DNA of 64,000 nt from Deltaproteobacteria bacterium GWC2_55_46 (lineage in GTDB: Bacteria; Desulfobacterota; GWC2-55-46). This document shows positions 23,059 to 32,607 of this stretch, piece after piece. The stretch spans positions 1,455,501 through 1,519,500 of the forward strand of contig LVEI03000001.1 of the NCBI GenBank assembly GCA_001595385.3, written 5' to 3'. A program made the translations under genes and the position numbers. The notes below the pieces were generated by a model. The model searched no databases and had not been told where the DNA came from. It was given only the letters and a program-made list of their open reading frames with translations. Position 1 is the stretch's first letter. Every line of letters starts with the position of its first letter.

Positions 23059-24702
23059 ATGAAAAAGAGCGGAAAAAACTCGCGCGCCATGAGGCCCATT
23101 ACAGAGATAGCCTTTGAGGCCGGGATACCTGGCGAGAGCCTTATTCCATACGGGGCGCATTTCGCAAAGGTACGCGCGTCCCTCCTTCACGAGCTAAAAG
23201 ACAAGCCGGACGGACGGCTCATCATCGTGACCGCCATGAGCCCGACGCCCGCTGGCGAGGGCAAGACCACTCTTACCATAGGGCTCACGCAGGCCTTAAG
23301 GTCGCTTGGAAAAAAAGCCTTTGCCTGCATACGCCAGCCGTCCATCGGGCCGCTCCTCGGCGCAAAGGGCGGGGCCACGGGCTCCGGCTCTTCCAGAGTA
23401 GAACCAGCCGAGGAGATAGCCCTTCACTTTACCGGGGACGATTACGCGGTCTCAACATCTCACAACCTCGTCTCGTCCTTGATCGACAACCACATCTACC
23501 ACGGCAACAGCCTTAATATGGAAAAAGTCCTCTGGAAGAGGGTCTCCCCGATTAACGACAGGTCACTACGCAAGGTAAGGATAGGCCTGGGCAAAGCGGC
23601 GGGAGAAAGAGAAGAGGAGTTTCACATATCAGCCGCGTCCGAGCTGATGGCGATTTTGTCTCTCAGCGCAGATCTGGCTGACCTCAAGGAGCGCGTCTCA
23701 AGGACTATTGTCGCGCTCGGAAAAGACGGATCCGCGATAACGGTACGGGACCTGAAGGCCAGCGGCGCTACCGCCGCCCTTCTTAAAGACGCCCTCAACC
23801 CGAACCTCGCCCAATCAATCCGCGGCGCGCCTGTCTTCATACACACGGGCCCATTCGGGAACATATCTATCGGATGCAGCAGCCTCTTATCCGCAAAGAT
23901 GGCGCTTAAGCTCGGCGAGTACGTCATCACCGAGGCCGGGTTCTCAACAGAGCTTGGCGCGGAGAAGTTCTTTGACATCGTCTGCAGGGCCGGTGGCTTA
24001 CGTCCTGCCGCGGCTGTTATAGTCGCAACACTTGGCGCTCTGCGCCTGCACGGCGGGGCGAGCGATTACCGGGCAAAAAATATGAAGGCGGCGCTAAAGG
24101 GTATCGACAACCTCCGCAAGCACATCGAAAACGTCGCCGCCTTCGGTCTATCGGCGATAGTCGCGCTCAACAGGTATAAAGACGACACAGACGAAGAGAT
24201 AGACGAGACGCTCTCAAATATCCGGAGGCTCGGCTGCATGGCTGTGGCGGTGGACGCAAGGGATTTGGGCGCCCCGGGCGGCATTGAGGCTGCCGAGGCC
24301 GTTGTCAAGGCCTGCTCGGAAGAAAATGACTTCAACTTCCTTTATCCCCTTGATCTACCCATTGAAGAGAAGGTCTCAACGATAGCGAGGTCGATCTACG
24401 GCGCCGAAGGGGCCGTCTTCTCGGCAGAGGCCAGGGCAGACCTTGAAAGGATCGAAAGGCTCGGCCTTTCAGCCCTGCCCGTATGCATAGCCAAGACCCC
24501 TAAATCCCTTTCAGACGACCCGGCGCTCCTGGGCCGTCCAAATGGCTTTAACATCAATGTACGAGAGGTGCGCCCGGCCACAGGCGCCGGTTACGTTGTG
24601 GCTGTCTGCGGCAACGTGCTCCTGATGCCGGGCATGCCGGAGCACCCCCTCGCCGAGGAGATAGACATCGACGCCTCCGGAAGGATAACCGGGATCCGGT
24701 AA
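23059..24702 (+). CDS. fhs: Formate--tetrahydrofolate ligase
   Basis: The 547-residue enzyme makes 10-formyl-THF from formate, ATP and THF, feeding C1 metabolism or the Wood-Ljungdahl methyl branch. The P-loop is TPAGEGKTTLTIGL near residue 63, followed by the family's RQPSIGPLLGAKGGATG and GDDYAVSTSHNLVSSLIDN (each seen as blocks). This is the monofunctional bacterial form of normal length. The start is uncertain: ATG 23059 and 23089 are possible and neither has a clear ribosome site. No folD or other Wood-Ljungdahl gene is adjacent, so an assimilatory role is equally possible. Confidence 0.93.
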   Translation: MKKSGKNSRAMRPITEIAFEAGIPGESLIPYGAHFAKVRASLLHELKDKPDGRLIIVTAMSPTPAGEGKTTLTIGLTQALRSLGKKAFACIRQPSIGPLLGAKGGATGSGSSRVEPAEEIALHFTGDDYAVSTSHNLVSSLIDNHIYHGNSLNMEKVLWKRVSPINDRSLRKVRIGLGKAAGEREEEFHISAASELMAILSLSADLADLKERVSRTIVALGKDGSAITVRDLKASGATAALLKDALNPNLAQSIRGAPVFIHTGPFGNISIGCSSLLSAKMALKLGEYVITEAGFSTELGAEKFFDIVCRAGGLRPAAAVIVATLGALRLHGGASDYRAKNMKAALKGIDNLRKHIENVAAFGLSAIVALNRYKDDTDEEIDETLSNIRRLGCMAVAVDARDLGAPGGIEAAEAVVKACSEENDFNFLYPLDLPIEEKVSTIARSIYGAEGAVFSAEARADLERIERLGLSALPVCIAKTPKSLSDDPALLGRPNGFNINVREVRPATGAGYVVAVCGNVLLMPGMPEHPLAEEIDIDASGRITGIR

Positions 24703-24810
24703 GGACCACACCCCAGCCATTTTGAGCATTTTGTGAAACTTGCTCCGCTGCAGGATTACCATGATGTATAATAATCGAGCTAATGGCCGCTAAAGAGGAA
24801 AGATATTAAA

Positions 24811-27800
24811 ATGCCAATAGGCAGATATAAAGACCTTCTCAAATCTGGTGGTTTCCAGTCATTTCTGTGGACACAGTTCCTTGGGGCCTTCAACGACAAC
24901 GCCTTCAAGATAGTCCTCTCTATGATAGCGGTCAACATCTCCGCAGGCTCCGGAGGGGCCTACATATCGATGGTTGGCGCGGTCTTCATCCTCCCGTTTT
25001 TCTTCTTCTCCGGCTATGCCGGCCATGCAGCCGACGTCTTCAACAAGAGGACGGTCCTTATAGCGGCAAAGGGCTTTGAAATATTCGCGGTCGTTGTCGG
25101 CCTTTTCGCCTTCTGGTCCGGAAAGGTCGAGTTCATGCTCGGGACCCTCTTCCTCATGGCCCTCCATTCCACCTTCTTCGGCCCAGCCAAGTACGGCATA
25201 GTCCCGGAGATGCTCCCCGACAAGGAGCTTTCGCGCGCCAACGGGCTGCTTGAGATGTCCACCTTCCTCGCCATCATACTCGGCACCTCCATAGGCACCA
25301 TCATGTACTCGGTATGGAGCGAAAGCCTTCCGATAGTCGGCGTTTTCCTTGTGGTCATCTCTCTTGTGGGCATGTTCCTGAGCTTCGGCATACCCGTAGT
25401 GCCTGATTCAGGCGCCAGAAAGAAGTTCCGCCTGAACCCCTTCGGCGAGATAGGGCAGGGCTTCAAAAGCCTCGTTAAAAAAAGGCTCCTCCTCTTTACG
25501 GTCGGCGGCATAAGCTACTTCTGGTTCATCGGAGCTCTGCTTCAGATGGATATCCTCCTTCTCGGCAAGGAGGTAATGGGGCTCGACGACTTCTGGGTCG
25601 GGATACTCATAGTATTTCTCGCGGTCGGCATAGGCCTGGGGAGCTTGACCGCAGGCAGGCTCTCGGGGGACAAGGTAGAGCCGGGATTGGTCCCACTTGG
25701 CTCTATCGGCATGGGCCTGTTTTCGCTGCTCCTGGCCGTTTCCACAGATTCATATCCGAGGACAGGGGCCGCCATGCTCATGCTCGGCTTCTCCGGCGGC
25801 CTCTTTATCGTGCCTCTAAACGCCCTCCTTCAGCAAAGGAGCGGCGCCGATGAAAAAGGGCGCGTTATCGCTACCAACAACTTCTTCAACACGTGCGGCA
25901 TCCTCCTTGCCTCGGTGGTGCTCTGGTTCATGAGCGGCTCCCTCGGTGTTTCCCCGGACAGGATAATACTGGTCTTCGGTTTCGTGACCCTCGTCTCAAC
26001 GGTATTCGTATTGAAGGCCCTGCCGGACTTCCTCATCCGCTTCGTCATGTGGATGCTCACCCATACGCTTTACAAAATAAAGATAGTCGGCCAGGAGAAC
26101 GTCCCGATAAAGGGCCCGGCTCTCCTTGTCTCGAACCACATGTCCTTTGTCGACGCCTTCCTTGTGGGCGCGTGCGTGCAGAGGTTCATCCGCTTTCTCA
26201 TATACGAGTACTTCTACAATATAAGGCTCATCAACTGGATATTGCGCCTCATGAAGGCGGTCCCGATAGCCGACGGCAACAAAAAAGAGGTCTTGAGGTC
26301 GATTGCGAGGGCGAGGGAGGAGCTTACCGCCGGCCACATGGTATGCATATTCGCCGAGGGCGCGATAACCCGCACAGGGAACCTCCTGCCATTCAAGAAG
26401 GGCTTTGAAAGGATAGCCGCCGGACTGGACGTGCCCATAATACCTGTGCACCTCGACCGTGTCTGGGGCTCTATCTTCAGCTTCAAGGGGCGTAAGTTCT
26501 TCTGGAAGCTCCCGCACCACTTCCCCCACCCTGTTACCGTCTCATTCGGAAAGCCGCTCAGGGGCGCGAATGCCGAAGAGGTGCGCCAGGCCGTGACAGA
26601 GCTCGGGAGCGCCGCCCACGACCACAGGCGCGCGCCGGACGACCTCCTGCACATTCGTTTCATAAGGGGCGCGAGAAGGCGCTTTTTCTCCTTCTGCATG
26701 GCCGACTCGACCGGGAAAAAAATCACCTGGGGGGCGGCCCTCGCAAGCGGAATAGTCCTCTCAAAATGGATAACAAGAAACTCAACGGGAGAGATGGTCG
26801 GCCTTCTGCTGCCCTCGTCGGTTGCCGGCGCTCTCGCCAATATCTCTCTACTCATGGCAGGGAAGGTCCCGGTAAACCTCAACTTCACCGCTGGCAAGGA
26901 GGCCATGGCAATCGCCCTCAAGCAGTGCGGGGCAAAAGAAATAATCACCTCAAGGGGCTTTATTGAGAAGGCCGGGATTGAAAAGGACAGCCGGATGGTC
27001 TTTCTCGAAGACATAGTCACCGGTATTTCCGGGGCCGAAAAGCTCCTCGGCTTTATCTCCGCCGCCATACTGCCCGCGCGCCTTATCGCTCTTCTTTTTT
27101 GCAAGGGCAAGCGCGACCCCGACTCTCTGGCGACCGTCGTTTTCACGAGCGGCACGACCGGGGTCCCAAAAGGGGTACAGCTCACGCACCACAACATCAT
27201 ATCCAACATAGAAGGCTTCCAGCAGGTATTGGAGTACTCCGGCAAGGACACCATCCTTGGCGCGATCCCGTTCTTCCATTCTTTCGGCTTTACCGTCTCC
27301 ATCTGGTTCCCGCTCATCTCCGGCTTCCGCGTCGTATACCACCCGAACCCGATGGACGCCCGTTCGATAGGGCAGCTCGCTAGACAATACAGGGCCACCA
27401 TGATAATGGGCGCCCCGACCTTCTTTGCCGCTTACATAAAGAAGTGCGAGCCCGGCGACTTCGCGACACTCAGGTACGCGATAGCAGGCGCGGAGAAGCT
27501 AAAGGCGCAGGTGGCGCAGGAGTTCAAGGCCAGGTTCAAGGTAGACCTCCTTGAGGGTTACGGCTGCACAGAGATGTCCCCTGTCATATCCGTGAACATA
27601 CCCGATGTCGAGGACAGGGGGATAAGGCAGCAGGGAAGAAAGCCGGGGAGCGTTGGGCACCCCATACCGGGTGTATCGGCAAAGGTAGTCGACCCCGCCA
27701 CGGGCGAGACACTGCCGCCCGGCCATGAAGGGATGCTCTACGTCAAGGGGCCGAACCTGATGCTCGGGTACCTGGACGACCCGGAGGCCACCTCGCGCGT

Positions 27801-28200
27801 CATAAGGGACGGCTGGTACGTTACCGGGGACATAGCATCGATCGCCGAGGACGGCTTCATAACCATACTCGACAGGATGGCGAGGTTCAGTAAGATTGGC
27901 GGCGAGATGGTGCCGCACATAAAGGTCGAAGAGGCCATGTCAACGGCATTGGGGGCCGAGTGCGCCGTTACGGCTGTCGAGGACCCGGGCCGGGGCGAGA
28001 GGCTCGTTGCCTTCTATACCAAAAAGGGTCTTTCCGCGCAGGATGTCTGGGCCAGGCTTGCCGCCACAGACCTGCCAAGGCTCTGGATACCGAAGAGGGA
28101 GAACTTTTATTTTATCGAAGAGCTTCCGCAGACCGCCGCAGGAAAGGTTGATTTGAAGAAGATAAAGGCGATGGCAGCGGAGAGGGTGGGGGCTTACTGA
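24811..28200 (+). CDS. Three-domain LplT-PlsC-acyl-ACP synthetase (Aas-like) protein
   Basis: A 1129-residue fusion. Residues 1-410 are a 12-helix MFS transporter of the lysophospholipid transporter type (LplT; opening FLWTQFLGAFNDNAFK). Residues about 425-620 are a PlsC acyltransferase with the HX4D motif in SNHMSFVDAF. Residues about 640-1129 are an acyl-AMP ligase with TSGTTGVPKG near 778 and YGCTEMSPV. In E. coli these activities are split between LplT and Aas, which flip and re-acylate lysophospholipids in the inner membrane. The fused form would channel the substrate. AGAGGAAAG precedes the start. Confidence 0.9.
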   Translation: MPIGRYKDLLKSGGFQSFLWTQFLGAFNDNAFKIVLSMIAVNISAGSGGAYISMVGAVFILPFFFFSGYAGHAADVFNKRTVLIAAKGFEIFAVVVGLFAFWSGKVEFMLGTLFLMALHSTFFGPAKYGIVPEMLPDKELSRANGLLEMSTFLAIILGTSIGTIMYSVWSESLPIVGVFLVVISLVGMFLSFGIPVVPDSGARKKFRLNPFGEIGQGFKSLVKKRLLLFTVGGISYFWFIGALLQMDILLLGKEVMGLDDFWVGILIVFLAVGIGLGSLTAGRLSGDKVEPGLVPLGSIGMGLFSLLLAVSTDSYPRTGAAMLMLGFSGGLFIVPLNALLQQRSGADEKGRVIATNNFFNTCGILLASVVLWFMSGSLGVSPDRIILVFGFVTLVSTVFVLKALPDFLIRFVMWMLTHTLYKIKIVGQENVPIKGPALLVSNHMSFVDAFLVGACVQRFIRFLIYEYFYNIRLINWILRLMKAVPIADGNKKEVLRSIARAREELTAGHMVCIFAEGAITRTGNLLPFKKGFERIAAGLDVPIIPVHLDRVWGSIFSFKGRKFFWKLPHHFPHPVTVSFGKPLRGANAEEVRQAVTELGSAAHDHRRAPDDLLHIRFIRGARRRFFSFCMADSTGKKITWGAALASGIVLSKWITRNSTGEMVGLLLPSSVAGALANISLLMAGKVPVNLNFTAGKEAMAIALKQCGAKEIITSRGFIEKAGIEKDSRMVFLEDIVTGISGAEKLLGFISAAILPARLIALLFCKGKRDPDSLATVVFTSGTTGVPKGVQLTHHNIISNIEGFQQVLEYSGKDTILGAIPFFHSFGFTVSIWFPLISGFRVVYHPNPMDARSIGQLARQYRATMIMGAPTFFAAYIKKCEPGDFATLRYAIAGAEKLKAQVAQEFKARFKVDLLEGYGCTEMSPVISVNIPDVEDRGIRQQGRKPGSVGHPIPGVSAKVVDPATGETLPPGHEGMLYVKGPNLMLGYLDDPEATSRVIRDGWYVTGDIASIAEDGFITILDRMARFSKIGGEMVPHIKVEEAMSTALGAECAVTAVEDPGRGERLVAFYTKKGLSAQDVWARLAATDLPRLWIPKRENFYFIEELPQTAAGKVDLKKIKAMAAERVGAY

Positions 28201-28205
28201 AATCT

Positions 28206-28290
28206 CCCCCTTTTCTAAAGGGGGACTAAGGGGGATTATAAACCCTTCAAAGATAATCTCCCCTGACCCCTCTTTAGGAAAGAGGGGGAC
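28206..28290. repeat. Pair of CCCCCTTT/AAAGGGGG inverted repeats
   Basis: Two short hairpin elements (CCCCCTTT-TCT-AAAGGGGG at 28206-28224, and CCCCTCTTT-A-GGAAAGAGGGG-like near 28268-28288) fill the gap between the Aas-like gene and the radical SAM gene. A related copy is near 44180. They resemble small dispersed palindromic elements and may also terminate convergent transcription. Confidence 0.55.
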
Positions 28291-28337
28291 CAGGAATATC
28301 CTTCGCTTCCATTTGATATCGCGCAGCTGATCCGACG

Positions 28338-29387
28338 TCACTGTGAACGTAAATGCCGTTCAGGGCAGTTTACCTCCCTGCCCTTCCAATTGCCGACCCC
28401 AATTGATTTGAAAAAACCCCCGAAATAATACCTCCAGGAGATCCCGTAGACCGGTGATTTAGTGGGCCAGAATGAGATGGTATCAACCCCCGCGGCCCCG
28501 GCCATGTCGATAGCCTTAAGTATCATATCCTTTCTGTCATTCCAATTGAACAGGACATACTTCCATTCTATCAGCGGCTTTCTCAAGCCCCTTGAATCCC
28601 TGTACTCGACCAGGGCCTTCATATTGTCATAGGCTTTTCTAAAGCTCCCCTGCCTCTGGTATCTCCGGACTGTTTCATCACTGATGCCATCGACTGAGAA
28701 GTATATATGGTCGAGCAGCAGCGCGGCCTCGCGCTTTCTATCGGTATCGAGAAGGCTGCCGTTGGTAGAGGTAGTTATCTTGAGGTCCGGATTGCCGTTA
28801 CGGAGCAACGTAAGCTCGTCTATTATATCCGGGTGGAGGAACGGCTCGCCCAGGTTGAAATAATAAAGGTTTTCTATCCGGTTTTCACTGATCGCAGAAG
28901 AGATCTTTCTGATATTCTCGACGGTAAGGTCTCTCTGCCTCCTTATCTTCAGCAGGGTCTTTCTTGAACAGCCCGTACAGTCAAGATTGCACGAGACGGT
29001 ATTCTCGACCATTATGCCTTTTTCAGGCACGCTGTAATGTTCTTCAAAGTGGCGCGCATCCGCTTTATCCACCGGCTGCAGATCGCCGCACCTTGTACAT
29101 GTCAGGATCGGCAACTTCCCTTCCGCCAGTTTTTTTCTGAAACCCCTGGCGACAGGGCCGCGAAAGATCTCCTGCAGGCTATTGGCCAAGAGGTCTCCGA
29201 GATGGCCTGAGCCGTCATAGTCCTGGCAATTGCAGGAGACCGTCATGTCCGAGTTGATGACGATATTATAATAAGACTGCCCCGTAAGCGCCTTGCAGTA
29301 AAAAGCCTTCTTCGTAAGCCTGGCCCTCATCTGGAATAAAGAGGCCAATATTACCTTTATAACGTTGTTCAATCTTTCATTATCCAT
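28338..29387 (-). CDS. Radical SAM protein with an N-terminal SPASM-like cysteine domain
   Basis: A 349-residue protein. The radical SAM cluster motif CNLDCTGC (C133-x3-C137-x2-C140) sits in the middle, followed by the usual LGEPFLHPDI and TSTNGSLL segments. Upstream, residues 40-102 contain SCNCQDYDGSGHLGDLL and TCTRCGDL (C52, C54, C97, C100), resembling a SPASM domain that binds an auxiliary [4Fe-4S] cluster. SPASM domains normally follow the radical SAM core, so the order here is reversed. Substrate unknown, and no peptide or sugar precursor gene is adjacent. The gene is 33 bp downstream of the GGDEF regulator gene on the same strand. Confidence 0.8.
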   Translation of the reverse strand: MDNERLNNVIKVILASLFQMRARLTKKAFYCKALTGQSYYNIVINSDMTVSCNCQDYDGSGHLGDLLANSLQEIFRGPVARGFRKKLAEGKLPILTCTRCGDLQPVDKADARHFEEHYSVPEKGIMVENTVSCNLDCTGCSRKTLLKIRRQRDLTVENIRKISSAISENRIENLYYFNLGEPFLHPDIIDELTLLRNGNPDLKITTSTNGSLLDTDRKREAALLLDHIYFSVDGISDETVRRYQRQGSFRKAYDNMKALVEYRDSRGLRKPLIEWKYVLFNWNDRKDMILKAIDMAGAAGVDTISFWPTKSPVYGISWRYYFGGFFKSIGVGNWKGREVNCPERHLRSQ

Positions 29388-29420
29388 CGCTTCTTCCGAT
29401 GCCTGGCGGGATGCCCTCTT

Positions 29421-30830
29421 TTACTTCGAAGACACAGCCCCGGGCAGGGGCGCCAAAAAGACGGTATTCCTTGAAAGGTCCTTGGCCCTGTACATGGCCT
29501 TGTCTGCTGTCTTTAAGAGCTCTTTTTTGTCCCTGGTGTGGGTGGGATAGGTGGCAACACCTATAGAGGCGGTTATCCTCAGAACGAGGCCTTCCTCCTT
29601 CATGAACTCGTGCTTTTCTATCGCCGCCCTCGTCCTTTCGGCTACCCTCATGGCAACGTTGTAATCGGCGTCCACCAGGATGATGACGAACTCGTCACCG
29701 CCGTACCTTATGACCGAATCGACCTCCCTGACGCACTTAAGGAGGATATTGCCGATCTCGATGAGCACCTTCGATCCTATGAGGTGGTCGTTGCAGTCGT
29801 TTATCTGCTTGAAGTTATCGAGGTCGAGGAAGAGGACGGTAACGGGCATCATGAGCCTGTCCGCCCTCTTTATCTCCTTGTCGAGGACAAGCTCAAGGTA
29901 CTTGGCGTTGTACAGGTTGGTGAGGCTGTCGATGAAGGCCATCTCCTTCGCCTCGGCGTACTTCTCGGCGTTTTCAAAGGCCCCGGACGCGTGCTCGGCT
30001 ATGAAAGAGGCGTTCTTTACGTCCCTCAGCGCGAACTCGTTCTTGCCGGCGCTCGATAGGATGATGAAGTACCCAGCGGTAGCATTCCCCTTCATGATAG
30101 GGGCCACGAGGAAGGAGTTGCAGTCCTTGAGTAAATTCTTTTCCGCGCCTGTGAGCTCCGGCTTCGCAACGATACTGATGCTCGGCAGCCCCTTCAGGTC
30201 CTTTTCAAATCTGGACTTAAAGACCTCAAGCACGCGCTCGGCGTCGGCAGGGCTTATGTGCCTCAGCCCTTTCATTGAAAGGGTCTTGTGGTCTTCCTCA
30301 TAAGCGGCAGCCAGGCCCGATTCTCCTGGCACGGTCTGCAGGAGCGCGTCCAATGTCATATTGTACAGCTTCGATATGTCGAGGGTGGTCGTTATGGCCC
30401 GGCTTACTTCAAAGAGCCTGAGAGACTGGCGCATCTCCTGGTTCTCTTCAAGGAGCTTGCGTTTTTCAAGGCAGCTTGCCACCGTATGGAGCAGCTCGTC
30501 TTCGTTGAGCGGCTTCATGATGTAGTCGAAGGCGCCGCTTTTGAGGGCGGTGATGGCCGATTCTATCGAGCCGTGGCCCGTGACGACGATGACGTCGATG
30601 AGGGCATTGTGCTGCTTTACCCTTTCCAGCACCTCGATGCCGTTCATGTCCGGCATAACGAGATCGGTTACGACGATATCGAAGGCGTTTGTCTCGATGA
30701 TGTCGAGGGCCTCGGCTCCGGTAGATGCGGCCTTCACAAAAAACCCTCCGCCCGTCAAGATATCGGAGCAGAGGACCCTGAAGAACGCGTCATCGTCTAC
30801 TATGAGGATCCTGCCTTTGCTCATGGACAT
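29421..30830 (-). CDS. Response regulator with GAF-like and GGDEF domains (diguanylate cyclase)
   Basis: A 469-residue regulator. The receiver domain (1-125) has phospho-Asp D56 in VVTDLVMP, a GAF-like sensor spans about 140-290, and the GGDEF domain (300-460) has an intact YGGDEF active site. An RxxD inhibitory site (REVD) lies five residues before it. It should synthesise cyclic di-GMP on phosphorylation and be feedback-inhibited. No kinase is adjacent. The start may be ATG 30830 or 30824, with a weak ribosome site. The radical SAM gene follows on the same strand. Confidence 0.92.
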   Translation of the reverse strand: MSMSKGRILIVDDDAFFRVLCSDILTGGGFFVKAASTGAEALDIIETNAFDIVVTDLVMPDMNGIEVLERVKQHNALIDVIVVTGHGSIESAITALKSGAFDYIMKPLNEDELLHTVASCLEKRKLLEENQEMRQSLRLFEVSRAITTTLDISKLYNMTLDALLQTVPGESGLAAAYEEDHKTLSMKGLRHISPADAERVLEVFKSRFEKDLKGLPSISIVAKPELTGAEKNLLKDCNSFLVAPIMKGNATAGYFIILSSAGKNEFALRDVKNASFIAEHASGAFENAEKYAEAKEMAFIDSLTNLYNAKYLELVLDKEIKRADRLMMPVTVLFLDLDNFKQINDCNDHLIGSKVLIEIGNILLKCVREVDSVIRYGGDEFVIILVDADYNVAMRVAERTRAAIEKHEFMKEEGLVLRITASIGVATYPTHTRDKKELLKTADKAMYRAKDLSRNTVFLAPLPGAVSSK

Positions 30831-30962
30831 GGTCGCGAGAGAATCATCACGGCTCTTTCCCTTACAGTCGAAGTCCCGTGGGTCCGCCGGGGCTTCAATA
30901 CCAACCCTTAAAATAACAGAAAATATCGAGGGGTGTCAATAGAAGCAGAGGGCGCCGACGCC

Positions 30963-30991
30963 TTGACAACCCCCCTTTTTAAGGAATAATG
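30963..30991 (+). promoter_or_regulatory. σ70 promoter of the RCC1 lipoprotein gene
   Basis: TTGACA at 30963-30968 and an ATAATG/AATAAT element near 30985-30991 with 16-17 bp spacing, about 35 bp upstream of the start codon. Confidence 0.55.
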
Positions 30992-31026
30992 ATTATTTGA
31001 TAAAACAGGGTCTCATGGGGCACAAA

Positions 31027-32241
31027 ATGGCAAGACTCCTGCTCACATTTGTTATGCTCCTGCCGCTCCTTTCCGGATGCGGGGACGCCGTAACGGACGG
31101 CGCCTCGAGGTCGGCCTTTCTCCAGGCGTTGGAGATATCCGCCGGAGACTTCCACACTTGCGCCCGCGTAGACGGGACCGTCGAGTGCTGGGGCGAGAAC
31201 TCAAGCGGCCAGCTCGGAGACGGCTCTGAGATAGGCTCTCTCAACCCTGTCGCTGTATCAGGCATCCTGACCGCCTCGCGGATATCCGCGGGCGGCTCTC
31301 ACACCTGCGCCCTCCTTGCCGACGGCACCGTCAAGTGCTGGGGGGAAAACTCAAACGGCCAGCTCGGAGACGGCACAACAGCCAGGTCGGCTACCCCCGT
31401 AACTGTCACCGGCCTCACGGGCGCGACCTCCATCTCGGCAGGCGGCTCTCACACCTGCGCGGTACTCTCTGACGGCACGGTAAAATGCTGGGGCAGGAAC
31501 GTATTCGGGACCCTCGGCAACGGCTCGAATGCCAACTCAAGCCTGCCTGTCACGGTCTCCGGCATAAATACCGCCACAGCTGTATCGGCGGGCGGCTCTC
31601 ACACCTGCGCCCTTTTGGCCGACAGCACGGCCGTGTGCTGGGGGTCGAGCTCTGTCGATCAGCTCGGCAACGAGGATACTATCACCGGCGCGGCCTCCAA
31701 CATCCCGGTAGCCGTAACCGGGCTTGCCAACACGACCTCCATAAGCGCGGGCACGAACCACACCTGCGCCGTCATAAATTCCGGCGCCGTTCGGTGCTGG
31801 GGGGACAATAGCTCAGGCCAGCTAGGTTCCTTCTGGACGATCATCTCGCTCATCCCGGTTATAAACGACACCAACTCCAGGACACCCCTTACCGTGACCG
31901 GGGTGTCGAGCGCGACGGCAGTGGCAGCCGGGCTTGCCCATTCCTGCGCGGTGCTTTCAAGCGGCAAGACGGTCTGCTGGGGCGAGAACGCGAACGGCCA
32001 GCTCGGCAACGGCAACGTCATCGGCTTTGTCCCGCCAGGGGCAGGGGCTACTTCCACCTCGACCATAGTCCCTGTGGAGGCGGTCGGCATAACATCGGCG
32101 GAAGAGGCCGCGGCTGGCCTCTTCCATTCCTGCGCGAGGCTCTCCAACAGCAGCGTCCTTTGCTGGGGCGACAACTCAAACGGCCAGCTCGGCAACGGCT
32201 CTACCATCTCTTCCACCATCCCCGCACAGGTAGTCGATTGA
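31027..32241 (+). CDS. RCC1-repeat lipoprotein
   Basis: A 404-residue lipoprotein: signal with lipobox LLSGC (Cys18 from ATG 31027), then about seven RCC1/BNR-type β-propeller repeats. Each has an SAG.HTCA.L.DGTVKCWG pattern and an NGQLG(N/D)G turn, so it should fold into a seven-bladed propeller on the outer membrane or cell surface. Such bacterial RCC1 proteins probably mediate protein binding; no enzymatic site is visible. ATGs at 30997 and 31015 are also in frame. The signal peptide fits 31027 best. The next gene starts inside its stop codon. Confidence 0.85.
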   Translation: MARLLLTFVMLLPLLSGCGDAVTDGASRSAFLQALEISAGDFHTCARVDGTVECWGENSSGQLGDGSEIGSLNPVAVSGILTASRISAGGSHTCALLADGTVKCWGENSNGQLGDGTTARSATPVTVTGLTGATSISAGGSHTCAVLSDGTVKCWGRNVFGTLGNGSNANSSLPVTVSGINTATAVSAGGSHTCALLADSTAVCWGSSSVDQLGNEDTITGAASNIPVAVTGLANTTSISAGTNHTCAVINSGAVRCWGDNSSGQLGSFWTIISLIPVINDTNSRTPLTVTGVSSATAVAAGLAHSCAVLSSGKTVCWGENANGQLGNGNVIGFVPPGAGATSTSTIVPVEAVGITSAEEAAAGLFHSCARLSNSSVLCWGDNSNGQLGNGSTISSTIPAQVVD

Positions 32242-32564
32242 AGCACTACACCCTTGAAGGCGCCCCGGTAAGGCCCGTCTCTCACAACCCTGAGCTTCAT
32301 AAAAGGCTCTTGCTGCCAGAGGGGGTCTCTTGCCTGCGTCACATAAGCCATATAGTCCTGAAGCCCGGCTCCGTGGCATCGATGCATTCCCATCCTGAAA
32401 CCACTGAGATATTCTACTGCGTCCGGGGACTGATAACCTTTAGCGTCGAGGATACACCCGTGCGACTCAAGCGCGGCCATCTTCTCGTAGTCGAACCCGG
32501 CGAGGAGCACGCCATCATCGATGTAAGCGAAGAATCCGAGATGGTCTACATGATGGCTGGATGA
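32238..32564 (+). CDS. Small cupin-domain protein
   Basis: About 108 residues with the cupin double-stranded β-helix pattern. Motif 1 is in SVASMHSHPETTEIFYCVRG (two His and Glu as metal ligands) and motif 2 in PGEEHAI. The chain closes shortly after. The natural start appears to be TTG 32238, overlapping the RCC1 stop as TTGA, because conserved-looking sequence (LKHYTLEG) begins there and the upstream frame is RCC1-gene shadow. Probably a metal-binding small-molecule enzyme or sensor. Substrate unknown. Translational coupling to the lipoprotein gene is suggested by the overlap. Confidence 0.75.
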   Translation: MKHYTLEGAPVRPVSHNPELHKRLLLPEGVSCLRHISHIVLKPGSVASMHSHPETTEIFYCVRGLITFSVEDTPVRLKRGHLLVVEPGEEHAIIDVSEESEMVYMMAG

Positions 32565-32607
32565 TATTCTGATATACTGAATGTTTTTAATGGAAAGGAG
32601 ATATTCT

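Noticed and set aside
26214-27401. Minus-strand frame of 395 codons inside the Aas-like gene
   Set aside because: It is an antisense shadow of a well-supported 1129-residue coding region with clear domain motifs.
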